Positions 33,834-43,611 of a stretch of DNA of 64,000 bases are shown piece by piece. Made by a program: the position numbers and the translations under genes. The stretch's first letter is position 1; each line of letters begins with the position of its first letter. The stretch is taken from NCBI GenBank assembly GCA_958450325.1, contig OY288249.1:60638166-60702165 (forward strand), given 5' to 3'. The DNA comes from Agrostemma githago (taxonomy: Eukaryota > Streptophyta > Magnoliopsida > Caryophyllales > Caryophyllaceae). A model generated the notes under the pieces. It had not been told where the DNA came from. It worked only from the letters and a program-made list of their open reading frames with translations, and searched no databases.

Positions 33834-34709
33834 CGATCAGTAGTGCAGTGATTTCAACGAACTTTTCAGATGTTTTAGTTTCTATATCAACCTGAACATT
33901 GGTACCCCATTCACCACCATGCCCCAGTTTTGAGTCACTAAGGTACAAAAGTTTGGGAGGCTCGACCAGCAGTTCAGATATCTAAAAGGGCGAGGCAGGG
34001 ACGCCTTCTCCAAGGGGATAGAGATGAGGATGGGAGAGTGATTAGACACTCCTGGCTCAAGAGTAATAGCTGAACTATAAAAAGTTCGTCCTCACTCCTT
34101 ATTTCCCGTTGCCCTATCCAGTCGCACCCAGACTATATCATCTTGGCTCTGCTTGTTACACTATGTGAAGGTTGCTCCAGTACAAGGAAGATCCAAGAGC
34201 TGAGCATCATCCACACAAGTGCTAAAATCAGCAATATTTCTCATATTAATAGTCCCTCTTGTAATCCGTTCAGTAGGAGAAAGAGTAACATTAAAGTCTC
34301 CGCTGCATATCCATGGTAGCTAAGTGTTCTGATTTCTAATAAAATTCCAAAGAGAATGTCTGCCATGTGCATCATTAAACGCATAAATAGTAGTAGAGAG
34401 CCCTTCCACCTGTTGTGCAATATGCTTAAACTTACAATGAACATATTGAGCTTCAGCCTCCATGATGTTGAGCTGAATCGTTTGAATCTTCCAAACAACC
34501 CAAATTCTCTCATTCCTATGTTTATCATAGTTTGCATAAACTGCATAGTTCTTAAAGCATTTTTTGCTAATCTTTTTTAAATTCTTTTCTTGGACTCGAG
34601 TTTCATTTATGGCTGTGATGTCATCCTTATTCGACAGCATAAGGCTCAAAACCTCATGCTATTTTAGGGGCTCATTCATGCCCCTAATGTTCCAGGTGAG
34701 TATCTTCAT
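33834..34709 (-). pseudogene. LINE ORF2, AP endonuclease part
   Basis: It starts MKILTWNIRGMNEP at 34709, the usual start of plant LINE ORF2. It continues with INETRVQEKN (the metal-binding Glu of the NETK/NETR motif), WVVW, a degenerate GDFNVTLSPTER and NHSPILI (the SDH catalytic motif changed to NHS). It then continues as VPMFRLI, a stop, KLKHLKSSLKSL, where the solo LTR cuts it. Stops near 34670, 34320, 34075 and 33878 inactivate it. The start overlaps the end of ORF1 by about 26 bp. Confidence 0.8.
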
Positions 34710-35428
34710 TTGGAGGCCCCTGATCAGGTGTTTCTCCTTCTAACATGGCCATAATTTCTGTATCGAATTCAGTAGCATCATCCATTTGGTCCAAATGCAT
34801 TATATGAAAAGAATTTCTTTCAGTAACTAGGAAGAGAGGACGTTCAGGGGTGATGTGCGGTCTGTTACACGAAACGACTACAAATCCCTCATCGTTTGTT
34901 TTCTTTACTGCAGGTCGTGACACCTTCTGACTTTTCTCAACTTCCTTTGGCTTTTCTACTTGTTTTAGGTCTTTTTAGAGTGCCTGCAATGCTCCTCCAT
35001 ATGACCCAACTTCTTGCATCCCTTACAAAAGTAAGGAATCCATTCATAATTTATCTGTTGGAGTGATTGCCAATACGGTGTATTAAGCATGACCTCTTCA
35101 GGCAGCTTTTTTTGGGACATCCACTTCAACCAACACTCGAGCGAACGAGATCCTCTCTTGGTTTGTTGTAACATTATCAGCATAAAGGGGTTCACCCACT
35201 CTACTAGCCAGCTTACTCAAAGCACGCTCTGACCAGTAGAAAGGGTCCAAATTCTGAAAAGTTACCCAGATTGGTAGCACTGACAAGTGTTCCATCTCTA
35301 TATGAAAGTCAGGCGTCCACTATTTCAGCAACAGTATGGACTTACCAATCTCCCATGGTCCTTCTCTTAAGGTCAGTTGCAAGTCACTGTGATGTATGAA
35401 CCTAAAACAGAACTAACCTTTTTTGTTA
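34684..35428 (-). pseudogene. LINE ORF1, C-terminal half
   Basis: It contains FIHHSDLQLTLREGPWEIGKS (the end of a DUF4283-like RNA-binding fold, where GPWxI is the family signature), then WVTFQNLDPFYWSERALSKLA, and YFCKGCKKLGHMEEHC, a CCHC zinc knuckle (C-x2-C-x4-H-x4-C), ending HLEH at 34684. At least two frameshifts occur, near 35180 and 34930. ORF1 proteins of plant LINEs bind the element RNA. The N-terminal half lies beyond the solo LTR. Confidence 0.8.
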
Positions 35429-35433
35429 TAAAG

Positions 35434-37546
35434 TGTAACACCTGTTATTTTCTGCGTCAATTATAAGGTGTTACTGGTCTATTTTATTTAAATCGGATTT
35501 TTAAGTCGGGAAAACTATTTTCGATGTCATTATAAAATTTAAGTAATTTGGGTCTTCTTATATTTAATCGATTTTGGTTTTGAAAGATTGGAGTTTTATT
35601 TATAAACTGACTTTATATCGGGTTGGAATTAGAGTCAAACACAAACAAAACAATACAAAAAGGAAACCTAACATATATTTATACCTCCCCCACCGTGTCT
35701 TTCTTCCCATCTTCACTCAAGCTAAATTCCACCACACTGCCAATTGACGCGTTGCTCCCTCCCCTTTGTTCTCGGTTTCCGATAATCAATCACCGCTTGA
35801 TCTCATTCGATTGCTTCTTGTCTCTCTTTCAATATCAGATTAATTGTAAGTATTCAACTTATACTAATCCCAGTTTATTTGAAGTTTGTTTTCTGCAACT
35901 TCATAAATCGATTTTTATATTAGGTTTATTATATCATGGGTCGGGCTTAAGAGACGTCGGGTCAAACAATTTGTTGGTACCAGGTTATTCCGATTCTATT
36001 ATTGTTGCTCATGGATTAGTGATTTTTGTTGTGAAAGTTTTCAATTAGTATCGAACTTTGTCTGTGCAGAAGTTGGGTGATTAATTGGACGACTGATTCT
36101 ATGTATTAAAAAAATCAATTGGATGAGAGTAGGGCGTGGCTAGAGATGATGCAAGGGCTCGCTTACAAACGAAATTGATGAGGACGATGATGTGTGGCCA
36201 TTAAAATAGGCATATACCCATAGTAAGTGTGTGTACATGGGTTAGGGATTTTGAATTTCCAATCTTGTTTACGTGAGAATTATAAGACAATTAGTAATTT
36301 AGATTTTTATTCTCTCCTGGGACAGGTCTATTTACGTCAGTTAAAGACAGTTATATATAAATTAGGTAGGTTAATTATGAGACGAGAATTCGGACGAGTT
36401 ATAGTAGTAGGTCGATACAGAAGTTCAGGTCGTCTTAACATTATTTTGGTTTAAGTAATTGAACCAATTTATATTATTTGTAGTTTGTGGGTTCGAAGAG
36501 AAAGAATTTTTGGACTAATTATAGCTCGGATTGACCGTCTTGAGAAATAAGGACGTTTTAACCTTTTCATCTTTAAGTAAAGAGCATGTTCGGTTTAAAT
36601 TATATTTTTGAAATGGTTTTATAATTATTTTGTCTATGGTTAATTTTTATGATACTCTTGTGATATTTTGGATATTGGAACTTTGTGACACATGTCACAT
36701 ATTGGTATTATTTTGGTATAATTTTGGTGGTTATAACAGACTCTGGGAGCTCTGTTGGTCTATAAGGTTAAGGTGCGTCTGAGACGTCCCTGGGATTTCG
36801 TTCTGAAACTGAACTCTTGGCCCGAGTTGTGTTAAGTGGGGTTTTCCGGCCCCCACTTGCTAGGTAGTTAGACTTTCTCCTTTGGCAGCTTCGTCCTACT
36901 GACTGTCCAAATGTGAGTAGTGCGCACTATAATAAGTCTAGCTAAGCATAAGTGGTACTCTAGACCGTGCAAAAAGGGTAGGACCTTCGCACACAGGTGG
37001 TGACAATATACTTTGGTTGGTTTTGGTTTTGACTACTGTTTTTACAGTGTTTTGGTTTGGTATCGAGATGGTGACATTTAACTCTGATTTCAGTTTACTA
37101 AAAATTATAATAATTGTGTTATGTTTTCATTATAATATATTTTACTCAACTTTGCTTACGTCCTTTGTCTAGGTCGTTCCCCCGCTGAAACCTGTACCTA
37201 TTTGTGTTTTGGGTACATTTGATAGGTACACTTAATATGCTGCATGGGTGCATTTTGGTTTCGTGATGCTGAGCGAGGAAGGATTTTATTATTTAACACT
37301 ACCTCCGAACTATTTATATTTGTTGAATTTTGGTTTGAAGTTGTTTTAAACCGTTTTGGATTTTGTGTGACTTAAGTCTTTCGCTGCAACATTTTCATTT
37401 AATTAGCTATCGGATTTTATATTTCTTTTAATTCTTATTCTATTCTTTAGCCTTGCATATGGTCTTGTGAGCTAAGTGTGGAGTAACGGCTTTAAGTTTT
37501 CCGTTTTTATTCTTCTATTTTGGTCGCGAAAATTTTTGGTTTTACA
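35434..37546. mobile_element. Solo LTR (Ty3/gypsy, chromovirus-like) in LINE ORF1
   Basis: It starts TGTAACACCTG and ends GGTTTTACA, with a perfect five-base target duplication TAAAG at 35429-35433 and 37547-37551. It is 2113 bp, has no retroviral-type genes, and lies inside the LINE ORF1 frame, which resumes on both sides. TGTAAC...TTACA ends are shared with the solo LTR at 18375-21124, but the sequences are otherwise not obviously the same family. Confidence 0.93.
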
Positions 37547-37551
37547 TAAAG

Positions 37552-38380
37552 TACCTTAGTTGTTCCCAAGTTAGTCCATCTCCTATTGACAAATTCTTCC
37601 AATTGTTTATGTGTAATTCGTGCTCCCAGAACGTGGCCCACTAATGTATTGTGCCACATCTGCAATTCCTTCAGCAATATCATCCGGCTCAATAGTAATG
37701 GAGTCTACATGACCACAGTCAGGCATAAATCCAACTCCGATCCATACCTTTGTATTTTTGTAATTTAGCAGCCCGAGTTGACATTCCATCTCCCTTCTTC
37801 TTTGGGTGTGCATCCTTCTGAGTTTCAGTTGGTGGCTTATCCGCGCCTTTTTAAGGCTTGGAATACCATCAGCTGATTTCTGTACCGTTGATGAACTAGC
37901 ATCTTCCCCTTTTTTAAGTCTCGGGCCTAATCCACTCACCAAGCCATTGGTTGATGATGAAATTCCCTCCGCTTTTTTAAGGCTTGAGATTCCATCATCA
38001 GTTCGAGCTGGTTCAGGAGGGGGTATAGAAGAATTGTCCATTCCGCTCACTCCTCCCTCTAGCGTGCCAAAGAAATATGTTGCATACTCCCGCCTAACTT
38101 CTTCAATTTCTGGTACTACGGGATTAATTTGGGGATTCTTCGCTTTTTTAAGCCTTGAATTCTCCAAATTATCTTTTCGTGATTGATTTCCAATTCGGTT
38201 AAAGCTTTGATTCATAGCAGTTTCAATAATATCATTTAGAACAATTGGGGGTGGGGTTCGTATCTCATATTCTGATTCATGAGCATTAGTATTGTGGAAT
38301 TGAGAACTACCTTTGGGTTGCTTTGATTGAGGAGTTTTCGGTGGCCAATTTTTCCGGGGTCGTCTTGGCCGCTTGGCCAT
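37552..38380 (-). pseudogene. LINE ORF1, N-terminal half
   Basis: The ATG at 38380 opens a 257-codon frame starting MAKRPRRPRKNWPPKTPQ, a basic start typical of plant LINE ORF1. It includes a repeated SSLKKAEGISSS / RLKKGEDASSS / SLKKARISHQ segment (three or four diverged units). After a frameshift near 37650 the DUF4283-like domain starts in the frame 37692-37507 (MWHNTLVGHVLGARITHKQ). The open frame past 37551 is LTR sequence. About 75 bp of 5' UTR precede the ATG up to the target duplication. Confidence 0.8.
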
Positions 38381-38467
38381 GGCGACATTGTGCTGCTGTG
38401 TGCTCTTTTTTCTTCTCCCGAGCTTTTCTCTCTAGCTCAAACAGTCTCGATATTATAAATTTTCATA

Positions 38468-38793
38468 ATTTTGTGACTATTTTCATAAATTTTCATAAAA
38501 AATTTCTTATCAACTTTTTTATATTACCCTTATCTACATTTATCTATCCCATTTAAAGACCTCATATACCCCAAATATCCTCACCTTTTCTTCTTTTCTT
38601 AATCTTTGTGCCCAGCTCCTATGAGCTTATTCAAGAAGAAGGAGAGTGTATGTTGCAATTCCAAAGAACCGGAGGGGAGTAATATTAGTAGTGTGCCTTG
38701 CACGCACCACTTCGAATATGTTAGGAAAAAAGGTGTGTCGAATTCTTATCCCTCGGCGCACGTGGAATGCATTCTTGTATTCATTGGGTTTAA
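38468..38793. other. Unassigned DNA between LINE and Harbinger-like element
   Basis: AT-rich at first, then mixed composition. An open frame from 38606 continues into the next element and shows no recognisable domain. The word AAATTTTCATA occurs here a second time (38487-38497). I see no gene. Confidence 0.5.
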
Positions 38794-39715
38794 GAGCACG
38801 TACAATAGAGAAGATTTACCCTCCTCTAAGAGAAGATCTTCTATATTGTATCTTAATCATTGTTTATCTTCTTAGTAAGAGGAAGAAAACATATTCCTCT
38901 AATTTTAGAGGAAAAATAATCTTGGCCCTTGTGCAAAAGTACTTATCCTATTGGCCAAAAGTATTCTTAGAATGTTTTTTTTTAAAAATTTTTTTTATCT
39001 TTTATAAAAATTGTAAATGATTTTATTAGTTTTTATTTTTATTTTTTTATCTTTTACTCCCTCCGATTTTTATTTATTGGCTCATTTCATAAATATATGT
39101 GAGATATATTTTATTGAAATGTGACAATAAATAAAAATCGGACGGATTATACAGACCCACGAGAATATGCTTAAAAACTACTTGAAAATGACGTTGACTC
39201 ATCTATCTCTTTTCCGGAGTCATTTGTTGTTACTCCCGGAATATACGCAGAGAGAAATTTACACAACTTTATGGCTAGGAGGGAAGAAATGCATGACAAA
39301 CAAATATATACATCTCTTTAAAGAACGATGTAGTCAAGTATATGTGGACTATATTCAAGGCTCGAACATAAATTAAAAATATGTACTTTCAATGTTATGT
39401 TTAATGTTTTTTCATTTAATGTATTTTATTATGATTTTTTTGCTACTAAATTTAATTTAATTAACACATTTCTTTTAAAATTAGCTTTAGTAAATTATGA
39501 AAACAATATAAAGTAAGTCAATATTAACTATCCAGTAATTAAAATAATAGGTAAGAGGATTCTCTCTATTGTGGAAGAAAAATTGAAGAAGATAAGAGGA
39601 AGAAGATGTAGATAGTGAAAAATGTAGTAGAGGAAAGAGAGTATGAGGTGTCAAAAAAATAGAGAGGGAGAGAAGAAATAAGAGGATAAAAGTCTCCTCT
39701 CTATTGTACATGGTC
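38794..39715. mobile_element. PIF/Harbinger-like non-autonomous transposon
   Basis: The terminal inverted repeats are GAGCACGTACAATAGAGA at the left and, reversed from the right end, GACCATGTACAATAGAGA (two mismatches in 18). The inverted similarity continues further in. The flanking TAA at 38791-38793 and 39716-39718 is the three-base target duplication expected for Harbinger (TAA/TTA). The 922 bp encode no transposase, so it is a MITE-like or deletion derivative. A Stowaway MITE is nested inside. Confidence 0.82.
39057..39147. mobile_element. Stowaway MITE nested in the Harbinger-like element
   Basis: 91 bp with ends CTCCCTCCGATTTTTATTTATTG and, from the other side, ATCCGTCCGATTTTTATTTATTG, flanked by TA on both sides (39055-39056 and 39148-39149). 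It folds into one long hairpin. It is short, like typical plant Stowaway copies, and non-coding. Confidence 0.92.
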
Positions 39716-39718
39716 TAA

Positions 39719-39976
39719 TATAGTATGAGGATGTACTTTTCGGTTGAAGTGAATTTAACTGAACTGATCTGAAGTGAAGTGACCGAGACAAACTGAACTT
39801 AATAAGGTTTATAATTAACTTAATGAAGCGTTTGTGCGCTTAATTAACTAGAGTAAACTGATTGAATGAAGTGGTCTGACTAAGAACAAGTGCAATGGTT
39901 TGACATGGGAATTTGTTTGCAAATATGAAAAGTTGCAAACCGATGGCCAACTCCACTCACTTAATTAGTAGCTTAG
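39719..39976. other. Unassigned DNA with a probable cut MITE end
   Basis: 39755-39880 has a loose repetition of AACTGA, GAAGTGA and related words. From about 39890 the sequence AAGAACAAGTGCAATGG resembles a Harbinger/Tourist terminus (compare GAGCACGTACAATAG at 38794). It is interrupted after about 80 bp by the Tat element, so its other half should lie to the right of the window. No gene is seen. Confidence 0.4.
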
Positions 39977-40361
39977 TGTAGACACCCACATTTTGACCGC
40001 TAGGTGTCTATAGTAGTTCCCGCCAAACACCCGATGATGATAGGACGTAAACGTACTTTGATGGACTCGGATATGGGCTCGTGATTATGGACATTTGGTT
40101 TAGACATTTTAAGGAGTACAAATCTCATAAAACCAACCTCAAATCCAGGCCCAGTGGGTCGTTTCGAGTCAAATAACACTAATTTGGGTCGAAACCGTCA
40201 CCAGGGGTAAAACCGTCTTTTAGCGACCGAGTCAAAACCCGGTCAAAATTATTCCCCGAGACTTGCGAACCAACCGTGATAATTCACGTGTCCAGTTCGG
40301 ACCCCAACTCCACAAAAATCAGCCATACAAAAATAATAAACAATTCCGTTTAAGGTAGAAT

Positions 40362-40680
40362 TCGATCTCGAGTAGGAATTCTATCCGAGAACCGACTCAG
40401 ACACCCAACCGAGTGCAAACACTCGGCCAAGTATGCACAACCAGCCGGCTTTTCCTCTTTTCTTCCCTCACAAGAAAACGGAAACCTCGTTCTTCTCAGC
40501 TTCTTACTCAAGCAGTAATTCTAGCTCGAACAGGAATCCTATTCAAAAACCAATTCGAACACTTGACCGAGTGTAAAACACCCGGCCAATACACCCTCAA
40601 ACCAGCCGGTTTTCCTCTTTCTTCTTGGCCAAGAAAGCGGAATTCTTATTTCCCTCGAACTCCTACGTTTCCTATCCTGA
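40362..40680 (+). repeat. Imperfect 160-bp tandem duplication in the Tat-A LTR
   Basis: Unit 1 (from GATCTCGAGTAGGAATTCTA) and unit 2 (from TAGCTCGAACAGGAATCCTA) share ACCGAGTG, CGGCCAA, ACCAGCCGG and TTTTCCTCTTT phrases in order. The opposite-strand LTR of Tat-B has a single unit (plus positions about 53320-53465). The units differ noticeably, so the duplication is not brand new, or the single-unit form came by loss. Confidence 0.75.
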
Positions 40681-40720
40681 GCGGTATTCAAACTCTCCCA
40701 AACCAAGGTCGGAAACTCCC

Positions 40721-40730
40721 TATAAATAGG
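40721..40730 (+). promoter_or_regulatory. TATA box of the Tat-A LTR
   Basis: TATAAATAGG lies about 745 bp into the LTR, followed after a C-run by CA-rich sequence. The same word is kept in the Tat-B LTR on the minus strand (53244-53253). Transcription of the element would start roughly 30 bases downstream. Confidence 0.7.
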
Positions 40731-42546
40731 ACCCCCCGTCCAACACGAAAGGGACATCAATTACCTCACTTTTCCAGCCAATACACACGGTTCTTACACC
40801 CGTCACACCGGAAAAACAGCCTCCACACACGATTCATATACAAATCCGATAGTTAGCAAACCCCGACACTTTTCCCGAAGCCTCGGAGCCTAGACCGCGC
40901 GTCCAAACCCGGCGTCCCAAACCCACCTAAACCGAGACACCTTAAACTCACCCGCATCATCTCGACGCTCCCGTGCCTAAGCCACCGTCCGACGAGCCTT
41001 ATACCGAGAACACAAAGCATGTAGGTTGAGGGTGTAAATCAAACCCGTTTCTTCCCTTTTCTCTTCCTTTCTCCTCGTTTATTATGGGTCTTTCGTCGGT
41101 CTTTTTATTTTCTAATATCGATATTATTAAAAACTATTTTCATATATCGAATATTCTTAAAATATGATATCGATTCTATATAATCGAATATCGTATCAAA
41201 AAGAATTATATTAAGTTTTCGACGATTTCGTTACATCTTTTCGTTCAAAATCCTTTTTTCAAACTTTTCGTTCAAAATCTTTTTTTAACTTTTCGTTCAA
41301 AACAAACCTTTTCAAAACCTTTTCTAGAGTCATTCCGACTATTCGATATCGATTTCATAATCGAATATCGAATACGAAGAATATCGAAAATATAAACCGA
41401 GTATAAATTAATCCATATTTGTACGCGATTTATAACGATTTTCGACACAAAAAAAATAAAAGAGGACAGACTCGCACGCGAGTCGCGCCCGGTCCAGGCG
41501 ACTCGCGCACGAGTCTGTGATCCGGTTCCTTATTTTTTTTAGTTTTTCGCTCGTTTATTTTTATTATTTTACGAGACGATTTCTAAATTTATATCTTTTC
41601 TAAAACTATTCTAAATATTTGATAATCAACTATCGAATATAACGAATATCGAGAATATTAAGTCGAGTACGAGTTATGCGATATTCGTACGCGATTTAAT
41701 CAAAAAAATTCCAAAAACCGTTGTCGAAATCAGGCCGCCACGCGACCCGCATGAGTCTCGGGCGAGTCGCGCGGCTCTCGGCCCAAACACACCTTTTTTT
41801 CGTTTTTTTTTATTTATTTTTTCTCGAACATCGTTTTTATACAAAACAACGTTTTAAACTATATTTTTCAGATTTCGATTTATTTTCTCGATTTTATATT
41901 TCTTTCCTATATTATTAATTCAATCGTTACTAACTCGTTTTTTCGTGTTTGTAGCAAATTATTCTCATATTTTCTTTTTATCGTTTTATTAGACTAAAAC
42001 GAATTCACATCCTAAAAATAACTTTGACGTTATTAGATTAACATGCATTAAACGACTTAGCAACCCATTTTCCTCACATGTCTTATGAAAATAATCTCTG
42101 CATATCATTTCATCGTCGAACTAACGCGTGTACACAAAACCGAACGATATCTTAGTAAAGGCCGCTAAGTGCGGGCGGGGTTGGGTGTTCTCGCTGAACT
42201 TCCCAACACGTACCCTCACCCCTTACTCAGAACCGTGGTTTCCGGATGTCCGAAACCATTGGCAACGAGAGTCATTCAATATACGATTAACCGCTTCAGT
42301 CGGCATCGGTATCGAACTGCAAAGGGACGAACCCAATAAACTCTGACATCGGAAATGGGCCAGGCTTTAAGTATGGCCCACTACGACATAGAGTGGGTTC
42401 GAATGGTTCAGAATAACCATAAAATTCGGTGGCGACTCCTACTTCGATTTAAAATTCTATTCGATCCATCTCATATGAAAATTCTATCGCCTCCCCAAAA
42501 CCCGCGCTTCGCCGCGTCGGGGTGGACCTATGTCATGTCCACAATT

Positions 42547-42564
42547 TGGCGACTCCGCTGGGGA
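42547..42564 (+). other. Tat-A primer binding site
   Basis: TGGCGACTCCGCTGGGGA begins three bases after the LTR. Tat/Ogre-type elements use sites of this form, usually assigned to an Arg tRNA. The corresponding site of Tat-B (63921-63938, minus) has one change. Confidence 0.85.
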
Positions 42565-43611
42565 TTAACTGATGTGTCACTTACCATCGGCATCCTCAAG
42601 GTGAGACTCGAAAAGAAATCGTTCGATTAGTAATGTGCACGTTTTAGTTCAATGATTCATGCATAACCCCGTTCTATTACTTGTGACCGACGTCCCACTA
42701 TACCACGGTGCATTCCCACTTGGATGCACTAAAGACTTCAATGGCGGAACTCGTTTAGGTTTTGCGGCATGTCCTAAGACCCACTCGGCTTAGGGAGTCC
42801 GTCCTCAGTACGAGAAAGCCATCGTTGTTGGTATAGACCCTATTAGACCGACCGAGACTTAGACTAAGAGCTAACATGGCGTCGTTATACTGATTCTATG
42901 ACTACATGCTACTTGATCTTCTTAGGTCTTTTTTTCAAAAACCGTCATTTTTCAAAAACTTACATCTTTTTCAAACCCATTCTTTTTTCAAAACCCGGAA
43001 AGCTGCCGAATTTAGGACTTATGATTTTGACTCAAAATAGCCTATTTTTAGCCGGTATGCTGTCCAAACCTTTTCAAAAAAAAAGTCCGAAATCTCGGCC
43101 CGATAACCCTCTTTCTCGGTTTTCAAAAAAAATCGGGTCTTCCAATCCGACCTTTGCTCGGTTTTCAAATCCAAGCTCTCTTTTCAAAACCCTCTTCCTC
43201 TTAGGACTTCCCGTATTTAGCAGTGTCGGGTCTTGTCATAGGTTGTAAGAGTCTATAGCGTCGAAACTTCGTCGTTCTTATATCACGAGTTTCCACCCCA
43301 TCCCAGTCTGCCTTACTTGTCAAGGCACGGCCCACCTTCGTAGGACCAACTCCTACAAAGGGAAGCCCGTTTACACACTCGAGTCTAGAGTCTGGGGATT
43401 TCTCACATAGACCTTCCTTCGAACAGGACTAGGCCCACTCTGCCAAATCCTAAGGAAGGCCCACCACTCACGCGTCATCCATTTAGAAGTCAGTCTCCGG
43501 TCTTTTTCTAGTCTAGTCTTTTCCTTGCTCGGGATGTACTTTTGATTCTAAGATATGGGTCAGTTACTGATTACGCGGTGCCCTTACAGACAGGTCACCC
43601 CACACTCGAGC
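42565..43611 (+). other. Tat-A untranslated leader
   Basis: About 1 kb between primer site and gag start, with no convincing gene. Tracts of TTTTCAAAA and CCCGAT recur at 42920-43200. The same leader, reversed, is at 62861-63920 in Tat-B. Confidence 0.7.

Larger units (their letters stand above)
29749..38456 (-). mobile_element. Full-length but dead LINE (L1-type), split by two solo LTRs
   Basis: The 3' end is a T run on the plus strand (29750-29757). The target duplication AAATTTTCATA occurs at 29738-29748 and 38457-38467; a second identical word at 38487-38497 makes the exact 5' edge slightly uncertain. Reading the minus strand gives a short 5' UTR, ORF1 (DUF4283-like plus CCHC knuckle), ORF2 (AP endonuclease, RT with FADD, zf-RVT) and poly(A). 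Without the two LTR insertions it is about 4.8 kb. A deletion between endonuclease and RT, stops and frameshifts inactivate it. Confidence 0.9.
39977..42543 (+). mobile_element. Tat-A 5' LTR
   Basis: 2567 bp, TGTAGACACC...CATGTCCACA, TG...CA ends with the inverted pair TGTAGACA/TGTCCACA (one mismatch). It is homologous to the reverse-strand LTR at 51453-53845 but 174 bp longer because of a tandem duplication near 40362-40680. It contains a TATA box at 40721 and a run of ATATCGA words around 41110-41400. Confidence 0.93.

Noticed and set aside
35623..36048. 141-codon frame in the solo LTR as a host gene
   Set aside because: It sits inside an LTR with a perfect target duplication and shows no recognisable domain.
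38606..39020. Overlapping frames with Cys/His residues as a zinc-finger gene
   Set aside because: They run across the Harbinger-like terminal repeat at 38794, and the residues are not spaced as in known fingers.
39487..39711. 74-codon minus frame near the right end of the Harbinger-like element
   Set aside because: It lies in a purine-rich tract and terminal inverted repeat, giving a Leu/Ser-rich artefact without transposase motifs.
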